NCBI GenBank assembly: GCA_946186575.1
Contig: CAMHNO010000004.1
Coordinates: 1-64,000 of the forward strand
Reading direction: 5' to 3'
DNA length: 64,000 nucleotides
Source: an uncultured Prevotellaceae bacterium
GTDB taxonomy: Bacteria > Bacteroidota > Bacteroidia > Bacteroidales > Muribaculaceae
Shown here piece after piece: positions 52,302 to 60,033 of this stretch. A program made the translations under genes and the position numbers. The notes under the pieces were generated by a model. It saw nothing but the letters and a program-made list of their open reading frames with translations, did not search any database and was not told where the DNA came from. Each line of letters begins with the position of its first letter. The first letter of the stretch is position 1.

Positions 52302-53524
52302 GTGCTGCGGTGAGTGATAAAATGTGCAAGACGCTGATGTGGAAGTTGCTGCGCAAGCACATCAGCGCATCTCAGCTGGTGGGCTTCTCGATAGCGAGCC
52401 TCATCGGGCTCACAATTGTGATACTGGCAGTGCAGTTTTATCAAGATGTGAAGCCAGTTTTCAGCGACGAGGAGAGTTTCATTAAGAAAGATTACCTCAT
52501 TGTCACCCGCCGCGTGTCGACGGCTGGCACTCTGCTTGGCGGCAAGAATGAGTTCAGCCCCGAAGCCGTAGCCGACATCCAGTCGCAGCCCTGGTGCCGC
52601 AAGGTGGGCAAGTTCTCGAGTAACGACTACGGTCTCTATGCCACCGTGAGCGTGTCGGGGGTTGGGCAGTCGATGGGGACGATGCTGTTTTTTGAGTCAA
52701 TCCCCACCGAGTTCATCGATGTGGATAGCCGTGATTGGAAATTCGACCCGTCGCGTCCCGAGGTGCCTGTGATAATGTCGCGCGACTACCTCACGCTTTA
52801 TAACTTTGGCTTCGCAGCCAGCCAGGGATTGCCACAGCTGAGCGAGGGCATAGTGAGTAAAGTCCCCATCCAGTTTACCCTGCGCGGCAATGGACTTAAT
52901 GAGACCATCAATGGCCGCATAGTGGGCTTCTCTAACCGCCTCAACACCATTGTGGTGCCCGAGCAGTTCATGCAGTGGAGCAACAAACGCTATGGCAGTG
53001 GCCTTGAGCGCAACCCCTCACGCTTGATTGTGGAGGTCAATAGTCCTGGCGATGTGAAAATACAACGCTATCTCGACGATCACGGCTATCAAGTGGCTGG
53101 CGACAAGATGCAACAAGGCAAGTCTCAGTATTTCTTGAACTTGGTTGTGACAATCGTCATCATTGTGGGCATCATCATCAGCTTGCTATCGTTCTTCGTG
53201 CTCATGCTAAGCATCTACCTGCTGTTGCAGAAGAACACTCGCAAGCTGCAAGACTTGTTGCTGCTGGGCTACTCGCCAGCACAGGTGTCGCGCACCTACA
53301 TAGGCATGGTTGTGGCCATCAACGTGGCGGTGCTGGTGGTGGCAATTGTGGTCATGCTCGTGGCGCGACTGTGCTACCTGCCCGACCTCAAGGCTCTTGG
53401 AGCAACTGGCGGCACTGTGACAGTAGCCATAGTGGTGGCCATTGTCATAATGTCGCTAATTACGGCAGGAAACATATTGGCTATCCGTCGCAAGATTGCC
53501 GCGCTGTGGCTGCATGGCGCATAA
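52298..53524 (+). CDS. ABC transporter permease, FtsX/MacB-like
   Basis: 408 residues. One N-terminal membrane segment (about 24-46), a large external domain (about 50-280), and three C-terminal membrane segments (about 285-310, 335-360, 380-402), the plan of FtsX/LolC/MacB permeases. The loop between TM2 and TM3 has the coupling pattern (RKLQDLLLLGYSPAQVSR). Probably moves lipoproteins, small molecules or acts as a signalling machine. Confidence 0.85.
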   Translation: MSAAVSDKMCKTLMWKLLRKHISASQLVGFSIASLIGLTIVILAVQFYQDVKPVFSDEESFIKKDYLIVTRRVSTAGTLLGGKNEFSPEAVADIQSQPWCRKVGKFSSNDYGLYATVSVSGVGQSMGTMLFFESIPTEFIDVDSRDWKFDPSRPEVPVIMSRDYLTLYNFGFAASQGLPQLSEGIVSKVPIQFTLRGNGLNETINGRIVGFSNRLNTIVVPEQFMQWSNKRYGSGLERNPSRLIVEVNSPGDVKIQRYLDDHGYQVAGDKMQQGKSQYFLNLVVTIVIIVGIIISLLSFFVLMLSIYLLLQKNTRKLQDLLLLGYSPAQVSRTYIGMVVAINVAVLVVAIVVMLVARLCYLPDLKALGATGGTVTVAIVVAIVIMSLITAGNILAIRRKIAALWLHGA

Positions 53525-53530
53525 TGCATT

Positions 53531-53610
53531 AGGAATGACTATGAGTGACTAAGAATGACTAAGAATGACTAAGAATGACTAAGAGTGACTAAGAATGACT
53601 AAGAATGACT
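53531..53610. repeat. Decamer repeat after the permease gene
   Basis: Eight 10-bp units (AGGAATGACT, ATGAGTGACT, AAGAATGACT, AAGAGTGACT) start 7 nt after the stop codon. They are flanked by TAATGCATT on the left and AAATGCATAA on the right. The unit is related to that at 40153 and 44691. Confidence 0.85.
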
Positions 53611-53641
53611 AAATGCATAATACACAGATTGACAACTCATG

Positions 53642-53659
53642 GACACGGCATGCTGTGTC
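53642..53659. promoter_or_regulatory. Palindrome upstream of parA
   Basis: GACAC-G-GCATGC-T-GTGTC is a palindrome with a single mismatched pair, 28 nt before the parA ATG. It may be an operator; it does not match the known parS consensus. Confidence 0.35.
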
Positions 53660-53687
53660 ACTACAGAAACTGAAATAAAGTTGAATT

Positions 53688-54458
53688 ATGACTAAGATTA
53701 TAGCAATAGCCAACCAAAAAGGTGGCGTGGGCAAGACCACAACAGCAATCAACCTTGCTGCATCGCTTGCCGCTCTGAAAAAGAAAGTTCTCCTCATCGA
53801 TGCCGATCCGCAGGCCAACGCAACCTCGGGGCTCGGCATCGACCCCAAGAAGTTGCAATCGTCGGTCTACGAGTGCCTCGTCGATGACTATCCCATCGAG
53901 AGTGCTGTGGTGCCTGTCGAGGGTGTCGAGGGCCTTGACCTGCTGGGCTCGCGCATCGACCTGGTGGGAGCCGAGCTTGAGCTCATCAACAAGCCCGGTC
54001 GCGAGAAGGTGCTTCGTGCAATGCTCGAGGGCATGAACGTGACCTATGACTATGTACTCATCGATTGCAGCCCATCGTTGGGCCTGATCACAGTGAACGC
54101 CCTCACCGCTGCCCACAGTCTCATCATTCCCGTGCAGGCCGAGTATTTCGCTCTCGAGGGCATCAGCAAGCTGCTCAACACTGTGCGCATCATCAAGGCC
54201 AAACTCAACTCACGTCTGCACATCGAGGGATTCCTCCTCACCATGTACGACGCACGCTTGCGACTTGCCAATCAGATTTATGAGGAGCTCAAGAGTCACT
54301 TTGGTGACATGGTCTTCACCACCGTCATTCCGCGCAACACACGCCTGAGCGAGGCGCCAAGCCACGGGTTGCCAGCTATGCTCTACGACCCCCAAAGCCG
54401 TGGAGCCATCAGTCACTTGCAACTTGCACAGGAACTCATCGACAGAGGAAATCAATGA
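53688..54458 (+). CDS. parA: ParA-family chromosome partition ATPase
   Basis: 256 residues. Deviant Walker A KGGVGKTTTAINLAA (about 10-24), DADPQAN, and IDCSPSLG motifs. Works with ParB in segregation of the origin region. Its presence suggests but does not prove that the origin is near. Confidence 0.95.
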   Translation: MTKIIAIANQKGGVGKTTTAINLAASLAALKKKVLLIDADPQANATSGLGIDPKKLQSSVYECLVDDYPIESAVVPVEGVEGLDLLGSRIDLVGAELELINKPGREKVLRAMLEGMNVTYDYVLIDCSPSLGLITVNALTAAHSLIIPVQAEYFALEGISKLLNTVRIIKAKLNSRLHIEGFLLTMYDARLRLANQIYEELKSHFGDMVFTTVIPRNTRLSEAPSHGLPAMLYDPQSRGAISHLQLAQELIDRGNQ

Positions 54459-54626
54459 AACAGATGGCGTGGCAGTGCGGCAAGTCTTTGTGACCCATTG
54501 CCACAGGCATCGCGGCAGCGGCTTTCTGTGGCCAGAGCGCCCAGCGAATTGCCGGCGTGAGATTTTTTGCGCATTGCCAAGTCTTCGGTCATTGCGCCGT
54601 CCAAGTTGTTAATGTTCTCAAATAAA
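54459..54626. other. Spacer between parA and parB
   Basis: About 170 nt of relatively GC-rich sequence before the parB promoter, with several repeats of short GGC/GCC words. No frame with a convincing protein was found. Confidence 0.35.
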
Positions 54627-54658
54627 ATTGGTTTCTCGCCCATTTTTTTGTAACTTTG
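54627..54658 (+). promoter_or_regulatory. Promoter of parB
   Basis: ATTG (54627-54630), 20 nt, TAACTTTG (54651-54658); leader about 37 nt. Confidence 0.6.
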
Positions 54659-54701
54659 CAACCCAAAAGCAATTTTATATAGCACAAAAGAAAAAAAGTA
54701 T

Positions 54702-55583
54702 ATGAAGCGAAACGCATTAGGGCGAGGACTTGATAGCCTTATCTCGGTCGATGAAATTCAGACTGGCGGCTCACAGGCAATCAGCGATGTCGACATCAAG
54801 TTGATCAAGCCCAATCCCGACCAGCCACGTCAGGCATTTGACGATGTTGCGTTGCAAGAACTTGCGGCATCAATCCGTCAGGTGGGAATCATACAGCCCC
54901 TCACACTGCGGCTCATGAGCGATGGCAATTACCAGATTATATCGGGCGAGAGGCGCTATAGGGCAGCAAAGCGAGCTGGCCTCGACAAGGTGCCAGCCTA
55001 CATCAGGGAGGCCAACGATAGTGAGCTCACCGAGATGGCTCTTATCGAGAATATCCAGCGCGAAGACTTGAACGCCATTGAGATAGCTCTCACCTTCAAC
55101 AAGCTCATCGAGCAATATCACCTCACACAGGAGAAACTCAGCGAGCGAGTGGGCAAGAATCGCACAACAATCGCCAATTTCCTGCGCCTGCTCAAGCTGC
55201 CGGCCGAGATTCAGCTGGGACTGCGCGACAAGCGCTTAGACATGGGTCACGCCCGTGCGCTTCTCTCGGTTGGCGACCCACAGCTGCAGTTAAAATTATA
55301 TAAAGAGACTCTTAAAAAAGGTTTATCGGTCAGGCAAGTTGAGCAGTTGGCAAAGCAGTATCAAGAAAATGCTAAAAAAACTAAAGATACTCACAGTCCT
55401 GCCGCAAAGACCCATGACAGCGACTATCTCGACATTCTCACGACTCACTTGAACAAAGCTTTTGGTGTTCCGGTGAAGATGACGTGCAGCACTCAGGGTA
55501 AAGGTAAAATAACATTTGCCTTTAGCAACGATGATGAACTTGACAGAATAATTAGTATCTTTGACCGTTTAAAAGAAAAATAA
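54702..55583 (+). CDS. parB: ParB-family partition protein
   Basis: 293 residues. The N-terminal ParB/Srx domain has PNPDQPRQAFDD and ISGERRYRAAKRAG, then ALIENIQREDLNAIEIA and a helix-turn-helix (LSERVGKNRTTIANFLRLL), and a C-terminal dimer domain. It binds parS and, in other bacteria, CTP. It is separated from parA by 243 nt with its own promoter, unlike the usual overlap. Confidence 0.95.
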   Translation: MKRNALGRGLDSLISVDEIQTGGSQAISDVDIKLIKPNPDQPRQAFDDVALQELAASIRQVGIIQPLTLRLMSDGNYQIISGERRYRAAKRAGLDKVPAYIREANDSELTEMALIENIQREDLNAIEIALTFNKLIEQYHLTQEKLSERVGKNRTTIANFLRLLKLPAEIQLGLRDKRLDMGHARALLSVGDPQLQLKLYKETLKKGLSVRQVEQLAKQYQENAKKTKDTHSPAAKTHDSDYLDILTTHLNKAFGVPVKMTCSTQGKGKITFAFSNDDELDRIISIFDRLKEK

Positions 55584-55652
55584 TAATGCAACCACACATA
55601 GCGCAGTTGAGAGCTTTATAGTTCAAGCAAGATGCTGTGCTGTGTTCTTTAA

Positions 55653-56378
55653 ATGAAAACAGGTGTCACAAAAAATAGTCATGATTCATTGCGCACAATG
55701 GCATTAACGGTGTGTGCACTGATAGTGATTGCCTGTAATGCTCAAGGCATAACAGCTGCACAACATGGCAACGAGCCTCTGGCCGACGTGGCTGCCGACA
55801 CAGTGCTGCTGGCCGACAGCACAGCTTCGCTCACTGCCACTGTGCTAAAAAACGACTCGCTGGCCAGGGCTGTGCAAGAGCGTCGCTTCAATCCCAACCC
55901 CATGCGGGCAATGTGGCTCTCGGCCCTGTGTCCCGGGCTGGGGCAGATTTATAACCACCGTTACTGGAAGCTGCCCATTGTGATTGGAGCCTTTGTGGGC
56001 TTGACCTACGGCACTGCTTGGAACAATCGCATGCTAAATGACTACAGCAAGGCCTATCGCGACATTAGCGACAACGACCCCAACACTCGCAGCTACATGG
56101 ATTTTTATCCGCCCACTGTGCAAGAGAGCGACCTCGACAAGTCGTGGCTCACAAACACCCTCAGGAATCGCAGGGATTATTATCGCCGCTATCGCGACAT
56201 CTGCATCATTGGCATGGCAGCGGTCTATCTGATAAATGTGATTGACGCCTATGTCGATGCCTCGATGATGCACTTCGACGTGAGTCCCGATCTGTCGATG
56301 CGATGGGGCCCGGCTGTGATTGAGAGCAACACCACGGCACTGCCGTCAATAGGCTTGGGGTGCGCATTGTCGTTTTAA
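55653..56378 (+). CDS. DUF5683 membrane protein
   Basis: 241 residues. A signal/anchor, then MWLSALCPGLGQIYNHRYWKLPIVIGAFVGLTYG typical of DUF5683, a soluble part with tyrosines and prolines, and a second membrane segment (about 190-205). Family function is unknown; it lies between parB and mltD in many Bacteroidota. Confidence 0.85.
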   Translation: MKTGVTKNSHDSLRTMALTVCALIVIACNAQGITAAQHGNEPLADVAADTVLLADSTASLTATVLKNDSLARAVQERRFNPNPMRAMWLSALCPGLGQIYNHRYWKLPIVIGAFVGLTYGTAWNNRMLNDYSKAYRDISDNDPNTRSYMDFYPPTVQESDLDKSWLTNTLRNRRDYYRRYRDICIIGMAAVYLINVIDAYVDASMMHFDVSPDLSMRWGPAVIESNTTALPSIGLGCALSF

Positions 56379-56432
56379 TGCTTAAACAACCAAGACTGAA
56401 TTAAATATAGTAGTCAAGAAAAATAATAAGTT

Positions 56433-58829
56433 ATGAAATACAAAGTACTTTTATTAACATCGATTACATTGTTGATGTCGGTTTTCAACGCCATCGCGCA
56501 GAAGAAGAATGTGCTCTCGCTAAAGGAGTCGATTACCGACAATGCCATCGTCTATCCATCAAGTTTTGAAACCAATACTAAGGAGATGATGGAGAACTGG
56601 TACCTAAAAAACTATGCTGTCATCGATCAGAGTAGCATTGAGAACCATGACTATGGTGAGGTGAGCGACAAAGTCTACATTCAGCGACTTAAAGACATGC
56701 CAACCTCAATTGAAATGCCCTTTAATCAGATCGTGAAGAGCTACATTGAGCGGTATGTCAAGCGCAGCCGCACTCTTGTGGCGCAGATGCTGGGAATGGG
56801 ACGCTACTATATGCCCATCTTTGAGGAAGCTCTCGAGCGACATGGACTGCCACTCGAACTCAAGTACATTCCCATCATTGAGTCGGCGCTTAACCCCAAT
56901 GCCGTGTCACCTGCAGGCGCAGGAGGATTGTGGCAGTTCATGCCCGCAACCGGCAAGGGTCTTGGACTGGAGCTTAACAGCCTTGTCGATGAGCGCCGCG
57001 ACCCTTATCGCTCCAGCGAGATGGCGGCTAAGTTTTTCAAGCAACTCTATAACACCTATGGCGACTGGACTCTTGCAATCGCAGCCTATAACTGCGGACC
57101 CGGAAATGTGAACAAGGCCATCAGGCGTTGTGGCAGTGAGCATCCTGACTTCTGGGAAATTTACAACTATTTGCCCAAGGAGACTCGTGGCTATGTGCCA
57201 GGCTTCATAGCAGCCACCTATGCCATGACCTACTACAACGAGCACAACATCAGGCCCACACTCACTACCAAGCCACTTATCATCGACACTGTGCACGTTA
57301 ACTATCGTGTTAACTTCAGCCAAATTGCTCAAGTGCTCAACATCCCAATCGATGAGATTAGGATTCTCAATCCTCAGTACCGCCAGGATGTGATTCCTGC
57401 CACTCCAAGCCATCCTTACTCGCTGGCATTGCCTTCACAGCAGGTTTACAGCTACATCATGGCCGAGGATAAAATCTCGAAATATCACGCCAATCAGTAT
57501 GCCAACCGGCCCGTTGTTCAGCCTGGCGACGTGAAGCGAATTGTCGACGATGAGCCAACCGACGACCGCTTCATTTATCATGAGGTCACTGAGGACGAAT
57601 ACTTCGAAGATATTGCCGATCGATATGGCATGCAATATGACGATCTCATGGAGCTTAACCGTCTCACCAGCACTGTGCTGCAGCCAGGACAGGTGCTTAA
57701 GGTTGTAAGGCCTGGCGCTCAGGTTACTACAACGGTGCTCAGTGGAGTGGATGATGGTGGCAATACTGGAGTCTACACTCCGCAAGGTAGCACTGCTTAC
57801 ACTCAACCAACGAACCAAGGCAATAATGCACCCCAGCCTGCTCAGCAAACTTATACCGACAGGCAGGGTAGAGACACTCGCGCGGTGCCACCGCCACCAA
57901 AGCCTGCTCAGCAGCAACAGACACGGCAGAACACCCAGCAGCCACGGCAGAACACTCAGCAGCCACGGCAGAACACACAGCAGCCACGCCAGAACACACA
58001 GCAGCCGAGGCAGAACACTCAGCAACCGCCGAGGCAGAACACTCAGCAGCCGCCAAGACAGAACACTCAACAGCCTAAAACAGTAAACCACTTGGTTCAG
58101 GAAGGTGACAACCTTACGCGACTGTCTCAGAGATATGGAGTCTCGATTGAGGCTATAAAGCAAGTCAATAACTTGACCGATGATAATATCCAGATAGGTA
58201 GGGTGGTGAAAATACCCACTTCGGGTGCAACTAACACCCAGCCTGCTAAGCCAGCACCCAAACCCGTTGCTCAGCAGCAACAGAAGCCTGCACAACAGCA
58301 GAAGCCTGCTCAGCAGCAACAGAAGCCTGCTCAACAGCAGAAGCCTGCTCAGCAGCAACAGAAGCCTGCACAACAGCAGAAGCCTGCCCAGCAGCAACAG
58401 AAGCCTGCACAACAGCAGAAGCCTGCACAACAGCAGAAGCCTGCTCAACAGCAGAAGCCTGCTCAACAGCAGCAACACCATCACAGTCAACAAGCAAAGC
58501 CCGCAGCTCAACAGCAGCAACACCATCACAGTCAACAAGCAAAGCCCGCACAGAAGCAGCAACAGAAGCCTGCTCAGAAACAGCAGCAGAAGCCTGCTCA
58601 GAAACAGCAGCAGAAGCCTGCTCAGAAGCAGCAGCAGAAGCCAGCTCAGAAGCAGCAGCAGAAGCCAGCTCAGAAGCAGCAGCAGAAGCCAGCTCAGAAG
58701 CAGCAGAAGAAGCCAGCTCAGAAGCAGCAGCAAAAGCCAGCCGCAAAGCCAGCCGCAAAACCTGCCGCTAAGCCAGCCGCAAAACCAGCTGCTAAGAATA
58801 ACTCTACTGTAAAGCCTAAGAAAAAGTAA
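56433..58829 (+). CDS. LysM lytic transglycosylase, MltD-like
   Basis: 798 residues. Signal peptide (1-22). Lytic transglycosylase SLT domain (about 115-245) with IPIIESALNPNAVS (catalytic Glu), GAGGLWQFMPATGKGLGL and AIAAYNCGPGNVNKAI. LysM-like repeats at about 290-340, 385-430 and 552-600. The linker (about 493-548) repeats Gln-Asn-Thr-Gln-Gln-Pro-Arg, and residues 597-798 are a Gln/Lys/Pro/Ala tail of repeated KPAQQQ, KPAQKQQQ and finally KPAAK. It cleaves peptidoglycan. Such enzymes usually end soon after the last LysM; the tail is exceptional. Confidence 0.92.
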   Translation: MKYKVLLLTSITLLMSVFNAIAQKKNVLSLKESITDNAIVYPSSFETNTKEMMENWYLKNYAVIDQSSIENHDYGEVSDKVYIQRLKDMPTSIEMPFNQIVKSYIERYVKRSRTLVAQMLGMGRYYMPIFEEALERHGLPLELKYIPIIESALNPNAVSPAGAGGLWQFMPATGKGLGLELNSLVDERRDPYRSSEMAAKFFKQLYNTYGDWTLAIAAYNCGPGNVNKAIRRCGSEHPDFWEIYNYLPKETRGYVPGFIAATYAMTYYNEHNIRPTLTTKPLIIDTVHVNYRVNFSQIAQVLNIPIDEIRILNPQYRQDVIPATPSHPYSLALPSQQVYSYIMAEDKISKYHANQYANRPVVQPGDVKRIVDDEPTDDRFIYHEVTEDEYFEDIADRYGMQYDDLMELNRLTSTVLQPGQVLKVVRPGAQVTTTVLSGVDDGGNTGVYTPQGSTAYTQPTNQGNNAPQPAQQTYTDRQGRDTRAVPPPPKPAQQQQTRQNTQQPRQNTQQPRQNTQQPRQNTQQPRQNTQQPPRQNTQQPPRQNTQQPKTVNHLVQEGDNLTRLSQRYGVSIEAIKQVNNLTDDNIQIGRVVKIPTSGATNTQPAKPAPKPVAQQQQKPAQQQKPAQQQQKPAQQQKPAQQQQKPAQQQKPAQQQQKPAQQQKPAQQQKPAQQQKPAQQQQHHHSQQAKPAAQQQQHHHSQQAKPAQKQQQKPAQKQQQKPAQKQQQKPAQKQQQKPAQKQQQKPAQKQQQKPAQKQQKKPAQKQQQKPAAKPAAKPAAKPAAKPAAKNNSTVKPKKK
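57910..58080 (+). repeat. Coding repeat, QNTQQPR linker of the MltD-like gene
   Basis: About seven copies of a 21-24 nt unit (CGGCAGAACACTCAGCAGCC type) code for the linker between LysM domains. Confidence 0.8.
58255..58800 (+). repeat. Coding repeat, KPAQQQ/KPAQKQQQ tail
   Basis: Two blocks: about 58267-58480 with a unit near 18-21 nt (KPAQQQ(Q)), about 58555-58740 with a 24-nt unit (QKQQQKPA), and then KPAAK repeats. Internal homology makes length variation likely. Confidence 0.85.
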
Positions 58830-58876
58830 ATGCTTGAGGTCGCTAAAACCTCATGACCTGATAGAGATAATAAAAC

Positions 58877-58914
58877 CACCGACCAGAGGAGCAATAAGAG
58901 TCTTCTGGTCGGTG
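58877..58914. terminator. Bidirectional terminator after the MltD-like gene
   Basis: CACCGACCAGA (58877-58887) pairs with TCTGGTCGGTG (58904-58914), an 11-bp perfect stem, followed by TTGTTTTA and preceded by AAAA. Lies between converging genes. Confidence 0.75.
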
Positions 58915-58944
58915 TGTTGTTTTATGTCTGTTTTGCTTGAGGCG

Positions 58945-59907
58945 TTAATGTGGATTAACTACGTTGCATGGATTACCTTCGATGAAGGTGCGCACGTTGT
59001 TAACCACCACGTCCATCAGGCGCTGGCGCGCTTCAGGACTGGTCCAGCCAATGTGAGGAGTGAAGTAGCAGTTGTCGAGGCTGAGCAGTGGATTGTCGGC
59101 TGCTGGTGGCTCCTGGCACAGAACGTCGACTGCCGCTGCCGCAATGGTGCCGTTCTTGAGGGCAGCAGCAAGGTCTTCCTCAACGATGAGTGGCCCGCGG
59201 CTGGTGTTGATAATCATGGCGGAGGGTTTCATCAGCGAGAGGCGATGCGCGTTGACGATGCCGCGAGTTTGGGCTGTGAGAGGGCAGTGCAGGCTCACCA
59301 CGTCGCATGCGGCAAAGAGGTCGTCGAGCGTGTCGACGCGTGTCACATAGGCCGGTAGAGCCTCTTGAGCTTTGCTTGTGAAAGCGAGCACCTTCATTCC
59401 CATTGCGGCGGCAATGCGCGCCACTGTGCCGCCAATGTTACCCAGTCCCACGATGCCCATGGTTTTGCCGTCGAGCTCGATGAATGGTGCGCTGCAGTAG
59501 GTATAGTCGATGCTGCGGCTCCACACACCCTGACGTGCCTCGCGGGTGTAATGCTCGGCATGAGTGGTCATGTTGAGCAAGTGGGCTATTGCCACTTGTG
59601 CTACCGACGCTGTACTATAGGCTGGCACGTTGGTCACGATTATGCCGCGCTCGTTGGCGGCATCTATGTCCACGATGTTGAACCCAGTTGCAATCACACC
59701 AATGTATTTAAGGTTGGGTAAAGCCTCGATGAGTTTGCGGTCGAACACCACCTTGTTGGTCAGCAGCGCATCGGCAGGCAGCGCTCTCTCGATGATTTCC
59801 TCGGGCTTGCTGCGTGGATAGACCGTTACATCGCCCAATCTCTCAAGTGGTTCCCACGACAAGTCGCCCGGGTTGCCCACATATCCGTCAAGTACTACAA
59901 TTTTCAT
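58945..59907 (-). CDS. D-2-hydroxyacid dehydrogenase
   Basis: 320 residues. NAD-binding GLGNIGGTVARIAAAMG (about 150-166), HCPLTAQTRG, NTSRGPLIVEE, VDVLCQEPP and the catalytic HIGWTSPEA are present in order. It resembles glycerate dehydrogenase (HprA)-like members. The exact substrate is unknown. Confidence 0.92.
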   Translation of the reverse strand: MKIVVLDGYVGNPGDLSWEPLERLGDVTVYPRSKPEEIIERALPADALLTNKVVFDRKLIEALPNLKYIGVIATGFNIVDIDAANERGIIVTNVPAYSTASVAQVAIAHLLNMTTHAEHYTREARQGVWSRSIDYTYCSAPFIELDGKTMGIVGLGNIGGTVARIAAAMGMKVLAFTSKAQEALPAYVTRVDTLDDLFAACDVVSLHCPLTAQTRGIVNAHRLSLMKPSAMIINTSRGPLIVEEDLAAALKNGTIAAAAVDVLCQEPPAADNPLLSLDNCYFTPHIGWTSPEARQRLMDVVVNNVRTFIEGNPCNVVNPH

Positions 59908-59947
59908 GATTTAGTTACTCATTTTATCAATTAATAATTACATGGTG

Positions 59948-59979
59948 CAAAAATAGTTACTTTCAATCACAAAAACAAC
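59948..59979 (-). promoter_or_regulatory. Promoter of the 2-hydroxyacid dehydrogenase
   Basis: On the minus strand GTTG (59979-59976), 20 nt, TATTTTTG (59955-59948). It overlaps the terminator of the upstream gene by 3 nt. Confidence 0.55.
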
Positions 59980-60007
59980 CATCCCGAGATAAAAACTCAG
60001 GATGGTT
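59977..60007 (-). terminator. Terminator of the 60034 gene
   Basis: On the minus strand AACCATCC (60007-60000) pairs with GGATGGTT (59984-59977) plus an inner 3-bp GAG/CTC, followed by GTTTTTG. Confidence 0.65.
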
Positions 60008-60033
60008 AAAAATCGTTGCTTAACTGATTAGGG

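Noticed and set aside
53642..53659. Palindrome as a parS site
   Set aside because: Known parS sites have a TGTTTCACGTGAAACA-like core; this one has GCATGC at the centre and no second copy was found in the window.
54452..54685. 77-codon minus-strand frame in the parA-parB spacer
   Set aside because: Composition is unlike neighbouring genes and no motif is visible; it would cover the parB promoter.
57435..58733. Minus-strand open frame of 432 codons, Leu-rich
   Set aside because: Produced by the Gln-rich repeat tail of the lytic transglycosylase read on the opposite strand (CTG/TTG repeats). No start context or homology.
58255..58800. Regular repeats that could look like a CRISPR array
   Set aside because: The units are in frame, encode KPAQQQ-type repeats, have no unique spacers, and no cas gene is present.
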